Shown: piece by piece, positions 21,257 to 29,502 of the stretch
Numbering within the stretch: position 1 is the stretch's first letter
How the letters are laid out: each line of letters begins with the position of its first letter
Assembly: GCA_021648745.1 (NCBI GenBank)
Contig: JAKISE010000026.1
Coordinates: forward strand, 1-36,870
Length of the DNA stretch: 36,870 nucleotides
DNA from: Cyclobacteriaceae bacterium
Lineage (GTDB): Bacteria; Bacteroidota; Bacteroidia; Cytophagales; Cyclobacteriaceae
Reading direction: 5' to 3'
Position numbers and translations under genes: made by a program
The notes under the pieces: model-generated
Told to the model about the DNA's origin: nothing
Databases searched by the model: none
The model's input: only the letters and a program-made list of their open reading frames with translations

Positions 21257-21940
21257 TTAATCTTGTGTTCTTTTATCCCTAAAAGCCACTAAAAGTGACA
21301 AGATGAGGTAAAAACTAATAATTAATGGGAAAGACTGTTTTTCAAAAATGACGAGCAATAGTATTGATACTATAACAACAAGATACCTTGAGATATTGTT
21401 CCGAAGTGTGTAATCTTTAAACTTTAACGCTAACATAGGTATTGGAGCAACTAATAGAAGAGATAGAGCTATGCTGATGAAGAGAATGCTTGTTGGGTTA
21501 TTGATAAGGGATGATTCTATTGGCCAAAAAACCAAACCAGAAACAAAGAAAGCAGCAGCGGGAGTAGGCATTCCTATAAACCCATTTGTCTGCCTAGTAT
21601 CTATATTGAATTTAGCTAACCTTAGAGCGGAAAATATAGCAAGTGAAAACGAGGTATAGGGTAAATGTCCAGTAGTTAGATTTTCTTGTAAACTGTAAAG
21701 AATGAATGCTGGTAGCACACCAAAAGAAACCATATCGGCCAAAGAGTCAAGCTCCTTACCAATAGGGGAAGAAACTTTTAAAAGACGTGCTGTAAATCCA
21801 TCAAAAAAATCGAATATTGCTGCAAGCCAAATCATATACGAGGCCGTGGCTAAATCACCTTTGGTACAAGCCAAAATACCTATGCAGCCGCAGGTTAAAT
21901 TGGCAAGAGTAATTGTATTTGGGATATGCTTCTTAATCAT
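21257..21940 (-). CDS. pssA: CDP-diacylglycerol-serine O-phosphatidyltransferase
   Basis: Inner-membrane enzyme that makes phosphatidylserine from CDP-diacylglycerol and L-serine, the precursor of phosphatidylethanolamine. The 227-aa protein shows the complete CDP-alcohol phosphotransferase signature D-x2-DG-x2-AR-x8-G-x3-D-x3-D at residues 44-69 (Asp44, Asp47, Arg52, Gly61, Asp65, Asp69) and about six hydrophobic helices. The length fits the short PssA type of Bacteroidetes and Gram-positives. It lies 5 bases after the MBL gene and 4 bases before porU, so it is co-transcribed with type IX secretion genes. Confidence 0.92.
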   Translation of the reverse strand: MIKKHIPNTITLANLTCGCIGILACTKGDLATASYMIWLAAIFDFFDGFTARLLKVSSPIGKELDSLADMVSFGVLPAFILYSLQENLTTGHLPYTSFSLAIFSALRLAKFNIDTRQTNGFIGMPTPAAAFFVSGLVFWPIESSLINNPTSILFISIALSLLLVAPIPMLALKFKDYTLRNNISRYLVVIVSILLLVIFEKQSFPLIISFYLILSLLVAFRDKRTQD

Positions 21941-21945
21941 AATTT

Positions 21946-22584
21946 TTAAGCGAAATATGGATTACTCTCCTTTTCAATTTTAATAGTTGTTGTGGCCCCA
22001 TGACCCGGATAAACAACCATGGCGTCATTTAAGACAAATAATTTTTCTTTTATACTAGTTATAAGCGTATCGTAATCACCACCTGGCAAATCTACTCGGC
22101 CTATGCTTCCGCTAAAAAGTATGTCGCCTCCAATACAAATATTTTCTTGGATGTTTACAAAAGCTACATGCCCAGCCGAATGACCTGGAGCAAGAATCGT
22201 TTTTAATGAAGATGAGCCAAATAAGATTTCCTCTCCTTCGCTAATTAAATAATTGGCAGGGGTATGGGAATAATTTTCAAAACCGTATGAACCTGCATAA
22301 GAGGGCACTGCATTATAGGTGGCTTCTTCTTCTTTAGGAACCCAAACAGGAATGTCGAATTTGTTTTTTAAATAGTTCACACCTAATACATGATCGATGT
22401 GTCCGTGAGTTATCAGAATATATTTTGGAAATAATTGGTTATCATTTATAAAAGAAGTAATCTCTGCCTGCTCATTAGAATCGAAACAACCTGGATCAAT
22501 AATTACACATTCTTTGGTTTCATCGTAAAGAATGTATGTATTTTCACTAAATGGATTAAAAACAAAAGTTTTAACAGTAATCAT
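21946..22584 (-). CDS. MBL-fold metallo-hydrolase (glyoxalase II-like)
   Basis: Small cytosolic metallo-beta-lactamase-fold hydrolase, 212 aa. The binuclear metal motif THGHIDH is at residues 59-65 (His60, His62, Asp64, His65), preceded by IIDPGCFD and followed by APGHSAGHVAF and VYPGHGATT, which supply the remaining ligands. This is the YcbL/hydroxyacylglutathione-hydrolase-like group common in Bacteroidetes; the true substrate is not known. It is the first gene of the minus-strand operon MBL-pssA-porU-porV-M16, so the promoter should lie within the 43 bases before the divergent oxidoreductase gene or inside that gene. A near-consensus TATTTTG on the minus strand (22611-22617) is a possible -7 element. 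Confidence 0.88.
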   Translation of the reverse strand: MITVKTFVFNPFSENTYILYDETKECVIIDPGCFDSNEQAEITSFINDNQLFPKYILITHGHIDHVLGVNYLKNKFDIPVWVPKEEEATYNAVPSYAGSYGFENYSHTPANYLISEGEEILFGSSSLKTILAPGHSAGHVAFVNIQENICIGGDILFSGSIGRVDLPGGDYDTLITSIKEKLFVLNDAMVVYPGHGATTTIKIEKESNPYFA

Positions 22585-22627
22585 AAATTATTAATTATGA
22601 GTTTTGCTACAAAATAGGGGGTTTATA

Positions 22628-23689
22628 TTGAATACACAAAACTTGGAACAGGAATACGATTATATAATTGTGGGGCAGGGCATAGCCGGAAGCTGTATGG
22701 CCTTAGAATTAATCGATAGAGGTAAAAGAGTTATGGTTTATAACGACCCAAATGGGAATAGCTCATCTAGAGTGGCGGGCGGCCTTATTAACCCGATTAC
22801 TGGAAGAAAAATGGTGCTAACCTGGAGGGCTAAGGACCTTTTTTCTTACCTATCCAAGTTTTATAAGAAGGCTGAAGCTAAGCTAAATAAAAATTTTTAT
22901 TGCGAAATTCCTATCTACAGGCCTTTTGTAAGTATTGAGGAGCAAAATGAGTGGCAAGGTAAAAGTGCTGATAAAGATTATAAACCATTTGTACAAGAGG
23001 TAAAAACAAAAAGCGAGCATGAGAATGTTGTTTCTGACCGGTTTGGAGGATTACTTTTAAAAAAAAGTGGTTATTTAGATACCAATTCATTTTTAAAGGC
23101 AACGAGTGAATTTTTGAAAAATGCCAGTCAAATTACTAACAAGAAATTCGAGATAAATTCGTTAAACTTTATTAAGAAGTTTGTCGTTTATAAAGGCATT
23201 AAGGCTAAAAAAGTTATTTTCTGTTGTGGAGTAGAAGAAGTTGGTAGCGATTTTTTTCCAGAAGTAAAATTTAGGCCAGTAAAAGGAGAAGTGCTAAAAA
23301 TTAAAATTGACCCTTTATTAAATAAGGTTTATAATCGAGGCGTATTTATTATGCCTAGGGGGGGGAGCCATACAGTAGGATCCAATTATAATCATAAAGA
23401 TTTGAGTTGGGAACCCACTGAACAAGGGAGAAACGAAATAGAGACCAAACTAAAAACACTATTACTTAGGCCGTATGAAGTTGAAGAACACCTAGCAGGT
23501 GTGCGGCCTTCAGTTTCGGATAGAAGACCAGTGTTAGGTATGAGCAAGGGAAGAGAACAATTAGTTATATTTAATGGTTTGGGTACGAAAGGGGTATCTT
23601 TGGCTCCATTCTTTGCAGGGCATTTAGTTAATAATTTGATTGACGGCACTGTAATAGACAAAGAAGTTAATGTTAATAGGTATTTTTAG
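22628..23689 (+). CDS. FAD-dependent oxidoreductase (DAO family)
   Basis: Flavoprotein with a D-amino-acid oxidase-type fold. The dinucleotide-binding motif G-x-G-x2-G is at residues 16-21 (GQGIAGS) of the 353-aa product, and the C-terminal FAD-contact region reads GVRPSVSDRRPVLGM and FNGLGTKGVSLAPF. No in-frame ATG precedes the Rossmann motif. I chose TTG 22628, which has AGGGGG at 22615-22620 at Shine-Dalgarno spacing; TTG 22604 (361 aa) is the alternative. SSSRVAGGLINPITGRK at about residue 45 is typical of this Bacteroidetes group. The substrate is unknown. It is divergent from the MBL gene and 22 bases upstream of the propeller/barrel gene, with which it is probably co-transcribed. Confidence 0.85.
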   Translation: MNTQNLEQEYDYIIVGQGIAGSCMALELIDRGKRVMVYNDPNGNSSSRVAGGLINPITGRKMVLTWRAKDLFSYLSKFYKKAEAKLNKNFYCEIPIYRPFVSIEEQNEWQGKSADKDYKPFVQEVKTKSEHENVVSDRFGGLLLKKSGYLDTNSFLKATSEFLKNASQITNKKFEINSLNFIKKFVVYKGIKAKKVIFCCGVEEVGSDFFPEVKFRPVKGEVLKIKIDPLLNKVYNRGVFIMPRGGSHTVGSNYNHKDLSWEPTEQGRNEIETKLKTLLLRPYEVEEHLAGVRPSVSDRRPVLGMSKGREQLVIFNGLGTKGVSLAPFFAGHLVNNLIDGTVIDKEVNVNRYF

Positions 23690-23711
23690 AAATGTGATTT
23701 AGTATTACGAA

Positions 23712-26700
23712 GTGAGAATTTTTAGTATAATAGTGAGCCTCATATTAATATCAACCTCTTTTGTTGTGGCGCAACAAACAAGAGAAGTGTTTGGTAAAAA
23801 CCGCTTGCAATACATCGACTTTGATTGGAAATATTACAGCAGCGTAAATTTTGACGTGTATTATTATGGTAAAGGAGCCAAGACCGCCCGAAAAGCCACT
23901 GAACACTTAGAGGAAGAGTTTGAACGAATCACCGACATTGTTGGGTATAGTCCATATTTTAAAGCCAAAATATTTATTTATAATTCGATAACAGAAATGC
24001 AACAGAGCAATGTGGGTGTTAATACTTCATCACACAGAGTAGGAGGGCAAACTGATTTTGTAAAAACATATGTCGAAATAGCCAACCCTGGCTCCACCCT
24101 AGGATTAAAACAAGAGTTGGTATTAGGCTTGTCAGAATTAATTTTAACAGACATGCTATTTGGTGGTAGCCTCTCAGATATGTGGCAAAACACCTATTTA
24201 ATGAGTTTGCCAGATTGGTTTGTTAAAGGAGCAATTGCTTATTTAGCCAAAGGCTGGGATGTTGAAATGGACGACAGAATTAGGGACCTAATGAGTAGCG
24301 GCTCTGTTAATAAACTTAACAAACTAGGCCCTAAAGAAGGAGTTTTTGCAGGTCAATCAATGTGGAATTTTTTAGTCCAAAAATATGGCAAGAACAATGT
24401 TAATCAAATTTTAAATTTGGTGAGAGTGACCAGAAGTGAAGAAAAAAGTATTTCATTTACTCTAGGTGTTCCTTTTAAGCAAATTATGCTGGAGTGGCAG
24501 GAGTATTATACTAATATGTCAAATCAGGTGTCTAAATCTTATAATACTCCAGATGAAACTAAATCGCTTGTTTCGTTAAAATTAGAAGAACACCTAAGTT
24601 CAATTAGCTTAAGTCCCGATGCTACATTATTAGCTTATGCCATTAACGAAAACTCAAAATACCAAGTATTTATTAAAAATATTGCGACAGGCAAGGTGGA
24701 TAAAGTTATTAGTTATGGCCACCGAGTAACAGATCAAGAAGTTGACCATACTATACCATTGCTCGATTGGCAAAACGACCACACATTAGGCGTGGTGGCC
24801 TATAAAAAAGGGGGGTATTATTTATGGTTGTACGATACCGAAACAGACAGTAAAGTTGCTAGCCCATTACGAAACTTAGAGAAGGTTAATGCTATCAATT
24901 TCTCAGGAAACGGCAGATTGGCTGTGTTGAGCGCCAACAGAACAGGAAAAACAGATATATATTTATTGAGTGTAAGACGTAACAAAATCAGGAGGCTCAC
25001 AAATGATTATTTCGATGATGTTAACCCCACTTTTATTCCAAATTCTAATACAATTATTTTTAGCTCTAACAGATCGAATGACACATTAAAAGTAGATGAA
25101 GAAAGTTTTAAAAAACTGAGTACTAATTTTAATATTTTCACATTTAACCTCGACACCACTAAAACGGTGCTAAGTAGGCTAACTAATACAATTAGCTATG
25201 ATTTTGCTCCTAAAGCAAAAACGGAAAGTGATTTCTACTACCTGAGTGATCAAAAAGGAATTACCAATCTATTTAAGTATAGCCTTATTGATAGTTTGTA
25301 TTTGCAAGTAACTGCTTTTTCTAAAAACATTCGAAATTACGATGTAAATTTTGATAACAATGTATTTGTTTATGTTGCCCTCAATGGACAAAAAGAGCAA
25401 GTGTTTTTAGATCCAAATTTTGATTTCTCATACTCATCATTTACTCCTCTTACACCCAGGCAACAAATTCAACAGGTTAATTTTTTGTCGGCAAAAAGAC
25501 TAGAGGCTGCGAAAAAAAGAAATTCTAAACCCTTAGTGCCCCAAAAAGAACAACCGGAAAAAACCTTAAAGAAAGAAGAAATAGACAGTGTAAAAACTGA
25601 AACTAAGGACAAACCCGATAGGAAAGAAGAAACAGACGACACAGGACTTATTGATACTGATAACTACGTGTTTGATAAGGAAGTAGTAAAAAAGAAGAAA
25701 AAAACGGGATCTTTTTTAAGTAATTACAAGCGCATTTCGCATTCTACAAAAGTAAAAGGGCCGTTTGAATATAAACCCATTGTTAGTGCGGATAATATTA
25801 CTACTTCTTGGGTAATTGACCCAATTCGCAGGTTTGGTGTTTTGCTAGAAGCCCAAATGAACGATATGTTGGGTAATCATAAATTTTTAAGTGGAGCCAT
25901 GATCTCTACAGACTTTAAGAGTGGTGATGTATATGTGGAATACCAATACCTTAAAAATTTAGTGGATTATTCGGCTAGGTTCGATAGAAGTTCATGGTTT
26001 ATAGATGAAGGTGGAGAGTTAAGGCAGAAATATGCGAAGAGTAAAATTGAAGTAGCTGCATCATTACCCTTTACTGCTAAAACAAGACTAGCTCTTAAGC
26101 CTTCTTACACATACACTCGATTTCAAGACTTAAATCCAGCTTTACTAGCAAGCAATGTGGCAATTCCAGAGAATATAGGTAATTCTTATGTAGGCATCAC
26201 TGCAGAATTTGTGTATGATAACTCCATCGTTTTTGGCCAAAACATGATTGAAGGCACACGGTTTAAGTTGAGCTTTCAACACAACGAATCGTTGAATGAC
26301 CAAAGTAGGAGTTTTGCCAATTTTAACTTTGATTTAAGGCATTACCAGAAATTATATAGATCATTGGTTTTTGCTTCGAGAGTTTATTATGGTAGCTTTT
26401 TTGGAAAATATAAGCATAGTTATTTGCTAGGAGGAATGGATAACTGGTTGTTTCAAAATGCGCCAGCACAGGCCGACCCGTGGCTTCCACGACCGAGTGT
26501 TGAAAATCAAAGCCTATATTTTTTGCAATATGCCACTTCCTTAAGAGGGTATGATTATAACACCTTTAATGGCTCAAATGTATTAATGGCTAATTTTGAA
26601 TTAAGAATGCCAATTGCATCTATATTTTATGCTGGCCCGGTGAGTAGTAGTTTTGTTAAGAATTTTCAGCTAGTTGCTTTTTTTGACATAGGCTCCTCTT

Positions 26701-26933
26701 GGACAGGTATTTCACCATTTAGTGAGGACAATCAAATAAGTACAGTAATAATAAAAGACTCTAATTTTGAAGCACAAATTCAAACGTTTAAGAACCCTTG
26801 GCTTATGGGGTATGGCATTGGTATGAGAAGTGTAATTTTTGGCTATTTTATGAAATTTGATCTGGCATTTCCTTATGAAGATAATGAGGTAGGAGATTCT
26901 AAATTTTATGTTACATTAGGCCATGATTTTTAA
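23712..26933 (+). CDS. TolB-like propeller fused to an Omp85-like outer-membrane barrel
   Basis: Protein of 1073 aa starting at GTG 23712 with a Sec signal (SFVVAQQ). The first 260 residues resemble a peptidase-MA-like domain (FDWKYYSSVNFDVYYYG, LPDWFVKGAIAYLAKGWD) but have no HExxH, so it is probably not a protease. Residues about 280-590 form TolB-type propeller repeats (LSPDATLLAYAINENSKYQV, FIPNSNTIIFSSNRSND). A charged Lys/Glu linker (about 595-665) leads to a beta-barrel domain (about 690-1073) with LRGYDYN at 944-950, like the VRG(F/Y) loop of Omp85 proteins, then FELRMPI and a terminal Phe as in barrels folded by BamA. I infer a periplasmic propeller tethered to an outer-membrane pore. 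The molecular role is unknown. Confidence 0.8.
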   Translation: MRIFSIIVSLILISTSFVVAQQTREVFGKNRLQYIDFDWKYYSSVNFDVYYYGKGAKTARKATEHLEEEFERITDIVGYSPYFKAKIFIYNSITEMQQSNVGVNTSSHRVGGQTDFVKTYVEIANPGSTLGLKQELVLGLSELILTDMLFGGSLSDMWQNTYLMSLPDWFVKGAIAYLAKGWDVEMDDRIRDLMSSGSVNKLNKLGPKEGVFAGQSMWNFLVQKYGKNNVNQILNLVRVTRSEEKSISFTLGVPFKQIMLEWQEYYTNMSNQVSKSYNTPDETKSLVSLKLEEHLSSISLSPDATLLAYAINENSKYQVFIKNIATGKVDKVISYGHRVTDQEVDHTIPLLDWQNDHTLGVVAYKKGGYYLWLYDTETDSKVASPLRNLEKVNAINFSGNGRLAVLSANRTGKTDIYLLSVRRNKIRRLTNDYFDDVNPTFIPNSNTIIFSSNRSNDTLKVDEESFKKLSTNFNIFTFNLDTTKTVLSRLTNTISYDFAPKAKTESDFYYLSDQKGITNLFKYSLIDSLYLQVTAFSKNIRNYDVNFDNNVFVYVALNGQKEQVFLDPNFDFSYSSFTPLTPRQQIQQVNFLSAKRLEAAKKRNSKPLVPQKEQPEKTLKKEEIDSVKTETKDKPDRKEETDDTGLIDTDNYVFDKEVVKKKKKTGSFLSNYKRISHSTKVKGPFEYKPIVSADNITTSWVIDPIRRFGVLLEAQMNDMLGNHKFLSGAMISTDFKSGDVYVEYQYLKNLVDYSARFDRSSWFIDEGGELRQKYAKSKIEVAASLPFTAKTRLALKPSYTYTRFQDLNPALLASNVAIPENIGNSYVGITAEFVYDNSIVFGQNMIEGTRFKLSFQHNESLNDQSRSFANFNFDLRHYQKLYRSLVFASRVYYGSFFGKYKHSYLLGGMDNWLFQNAPAQADPWLPRPSVENQSLYFLQYATSLRGYDYNTFNGSNVLMANFELRMPIASIFYAGPVSSSFVKNFQLVAFFDIGSSWTGISPFSEDNQISTVIIKDSNFEAQIQTFKNPWLMGYGIGMRSVIFGYFMKFDLAFPYEDNEVGDSKFYVTLGHDF

Positions 26934-26956
26934 TTTGAGCTAATAGCCTGAGTATT

Positions 26957-26974
26957 CCTTAGGTCGAACTAAGG
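26957..26974 (+). other. Small hairpin before the YicC-like gene
   Basis: CCTTAG (26957-26962), loop GTCGAA, CTAAGG (26969-26974). No T run follows, so it is at best a weak terminator or an RNA-stabilising hairpin in the 56-base gap. Confidence 0.35.
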
Positions 26975-26989
26975 TTAAATAATAAAATT

Positions 26990-27862
26990 ATGACTAAATC
27001 AATGACTGGATTTGGCTTATCAAGCCAAACAATAGAAGGCTTTTCTGTTTCCGTAGAGGTAAAGTCTTTAAATTCTAAATTTGCTGACATTAATTTAAGA
27101 ATGTCCTCTCAATTTAGTTCAAAAGAAATTGAATGGAGAAAACGAATTAGTGACTTATTGGAAAGAGGGAAAATTTCTGTTGTTATTGAAGTAACCAATG
27201 ATGCATCTGAACAAACATTAATAGACCAAGAACAGTTTGCAAAGTATTTTAGTCTTTATAAAAACCTTGGAAATAATATTGAAGTTAGCGAACAAGAGCT
27301 ATTTAAGTTAGCAATGCAAGCTCCAGGAGTGTTTAAAACTTCTAATGGATATGCAATACCTGAAGAAGTTTTTAAAATTATACCAAGCTTAATACAGAAG
27401 GCGAGTAAATCATGTGATGAGTTCAGAAGCCAGGAAGGTGCAGAACTTGAGCGAAAATTGAGAGAATACTTGCAATCGGTACAAGTAAATTTAAAGGCTA
27501 TAGAAACACTGGATTCCAACAGAACAGCTCGAGTAACAAGCAGGCTGAAGACAGCACTTGCTAATCTGGAGTTAGATGTTGAAATTGACAAAAACAGATT
27601 TGAACAGGAGCTCGTGTATTATATTGAAAAGTTTGACATAAATGAGGAAAAGGTTCGATTGGCGAATCACCTCAAATACTTAGATGAAGTGTTAAGTTTA
27701 AAAGAGCCAATTGGAAAAAAACTAGGGTTTGTGTCTCAAGAAATAGGGCGTGAAATAAATACCATTGGTTCCAAAGCCAATGATGCTGAAATCCAAAGGC
27801 ATGTGGTTGCCATGAAAGAAGAACTCGAAAAAATTAAGGAGCAATCGCTTAATATTCTTTAA
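26990..27862 (+). CDS. yicC: YicC-family endoribonuclease
   Basis: Cytosolic protein of the YicC family, an RNase shown in E. coli to act in RNA turnover. The length of 290 aa is typical. The N-terminus MTKSMTGFG is the family hallmark, followed by VEVKSLNSKFADINLRM, and the C-terminal DUF1732 part has EKVRLANHLKYLDEVL, GKKLGFVSQEIGREINTIGSKAND and the closing VVAMKEELEKIKEQ. In many bacteria gmk follows; here the next gene is an export operon 254 bases on, so the usual partnership is absent. A short hairpin, AAACTA/TAGTTT at 27861-27878, overlaps the stop. Confidence 0.92.
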   Translation: MTKSMTGFGLSSQTIEGFSVSVEVKSLNSKFADINLRMSSQFSSKEIEWRKRISDLLERGKISVVIEVTNDASEQTLIDQEQFAKYFSLYKNLGNNIEVSEQELFKLAMQAPGVFKTSNGYAIPEEVFKIIPSLIQKASKSCDEFRSQEGAELERKLREYLQSVQVNLKAIETLDSNRTARVTSRLKTALANLELDVEIDKNRFEQELVYYIEKFDINEEKVRLANHLKYLDEVLSLKEPIGKKLGFVSQEIGREINTIGSKANDAEIQRHVVAMKEELEKIKEQSLNIL

Positions 27863-28116
27863 ACTAAATAATTAGTTTATATCTTTGACTATTGCACTTT
27901 AGTCTTGCTATATTTAACTATTGTTAATCAATTGTAGTGTTACTTTAATATCTGGTTATTAGAACTTTTTCACGTAGCAAATCGTCCTAAGTGTAAAAGA
28001 AATGACCGTAACAGGTTTATTATACAAGCGGAGAATATTATGGTTTGATATACTATAATTTTGCATTCAGTTAGTCCTCAAAAAATAGGGGAGGCAATAA
28101 AAATAAACAAGCAGTT
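27863..28116. other. Intergenic region carrying the export-operon promoter
   Basis: 254 bases, strongly AT-rich, no coding signal. It separates yicC from the export operon and contains a good -7 element (next entry). Confidence 0.5.
28056..28063 (+). promoter_or_regulatory. -7 element of the export operon promoter
   Basis: TAATTTTG fits TAnnTTTG exactly, 53 bases before the ATG of the HlyD-like gene. No TTG stands at the ideal 19-base distance, so the -33 element is weak or absent. Confidence 0.5.
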
Positions 28117-29502
28117 ATGAATCGTAAGATTTTAATGGGAATTGGTGCAGTTGTTATTTTACTTATTGGGTATTTTGTGGTTCGAGGAGGAGGAAATAAT
28201 GATACTGCTGATATACTGGTTTCAGTAGAACGTGGAAAATTTCAAGTTGATGTTGAAACCACAGGTGAGCTAGAAGCAAAAAATTCCGTAAAAATCTATG
28301 GCCCACGAAAATTAAGGGAGCATAGAATTTTTCAAGTAAAGATTGATAAAATAGTTGAGGAAGGTACAGAGGTAGAAAAGGGGGGGTGGATTGCATCGCT
28401 TGATCGTTCGGATTTAATGACGAAAATGCAAGATGCGCAATTAGAAGTTGATAAGGAATTATCTCAATATACGCAAATCGAGCTTGACACTACTTTGCAA
28501 ATGCGGCAATCGAGAGATGAGCTAATTAATTTACAATATGCCATTGAAGAAAAGCAAATTATATTAGATCAATCAAAATTTGAACCTCCTGCAACAATTA
28601 AGCAAAATGAGATAAATTTTAAAAAAGCAGAAAGAGCCTATACGCAAGCCAAAGAAAACTATATCATAAAAAAGAAGCAAAACAAGGCTAGAATGCAAGA
28701 GGTAAATGCCAACCTTCGAAAGTCGCAAAATAAATTAAAATCACTAACCGATTTAATGATGGAGTTTAATATTATAGCACCAGAGGATGGCATGCTTATT
28801 TATAAAAAGGGCTTCGATGGCAAACCTATGAAAGAGGGCTCAACCATTAGTGCTTGGGATCCTGTGGTTGCAACCTTGCCCGATTTATCGGTTATGATTT
28901 CAAAAACATTTGTGAATGAAGTAGATGTTAGAAAAATTAAAAAAGGGCAGGTTGTTGAAGTTGGGCTGGATGCTTTCCCAGATAAGCGACTAAACGGTAG
29001 AGTAATTAAAGTGGCTAATGTAGGAGAGCAACGTCCTAATTCTGATGCCAAAGTGTTTCAAGTTAATATTCAAATTGAAGGCAGAGATGGTTTATTACGT
29101 CCATCTATGACCACAAGCAATAAAATTATTATCAGCACCTTAGATACGGCAAATTTTGTAGCTATGGAGTGCCTACATTCAAAAAATGATTCTATTACGT
29201 ATGTATTCCTTAAAGATGGTCTTTCTGTAAAAAAGCAAGAAGTAGAAATAGGACTGAATAATATGAACGAAGTTGTGATTATTAATGGTGTTGCTGAAGG
29301 AGATAGACTTTATTTATCAATCCCATCTGGGTATGAAGATGAAGAAATTAGCTTGCTTGCTTCGTTAAATGGAAAACGTAATTTAAAGAAAGTAGAAGAG
29401 AAAGTTGAAAAACAAGGTCCACCACAACGAGGGAAAAGAATGAGAGGGCAAGGCGAAAGTGGAGGTGGTAAAAGGAGTAGTAAAAAAGAATCGATAAAAT
29501 GA
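28117..29502 (+). CDS. HlyD/MacA-type periplasmic adaptor
   Basis: Membrane-fusion protein linking an inner-membrane transporter to a TolC-like channel, 461 aa. The single N-terminal helix (residues 5-24) anchors it in the inner membrane. The first lipoyl half (GELEAKNSVKIYGP) is followed by a long coiled-coil hairpin (about 105-210), then the second lipoyl half (IIAPEDGMLIYKKG), a beta-barrel (VEVGLDAFPDKRLNGRVIKV) and a membrane-proximal domain. The tail, from about 430, is very rich in Lys, Arg and Gly (RGKRMRGQGESGGGKR), unusual for a MacA and perhaps peptidoglycan- or lipid-contacting. It overlaps the permease gene by 4 bases (ATGA). It is first in the operon adaptor-permease-TolC. Confidence 0.88.
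   Translation: MNRKILMGIGAVVILLIGYFVVRGGGNNDTADILVSVERGKFQVDVETTGELEAKNSVKIYGPRKLREHRIFQVKIDKIVEEGTEVEKGGWIASLDRSDLMTKMQDAQLEVDKELSQYTQIELDTTLQMRQSRDELINLQYAIEEKQIILDQSKFEPPATIKQNEINFKKAERAYTQAKENYIIKKKQNKARMQEVNANLRKSQNKLKSLTDLMMEFNIIAPEDGMLIYKKGFDGKPMKEGSTISAWDPVVATLPDLSVMISKTFVNEVDVRKIKKGQVVEVGLDAFPDKRLNGRVIKVANVGEQRPNSDAKVFQVNIQIEGRDGLLRPSMTTSNKIIISTLDTANFVAMECLHSKNDSITYVFLKDGLSVKKQEVEIGLNNMNEVVIINGVAEGDRLYLSIPSGYEDEEISLLASLNGKRNLKKVEEKVEKQGPPQRGKRMRGQGESGGGKRSSKKESIK

Noticed and set aside
27861..27878. AAACTA/TAGTTT hairpin at the end of yicC as a terminator
   Set aside because: Only a 6-bp AT stem with no T run; too weak to call.
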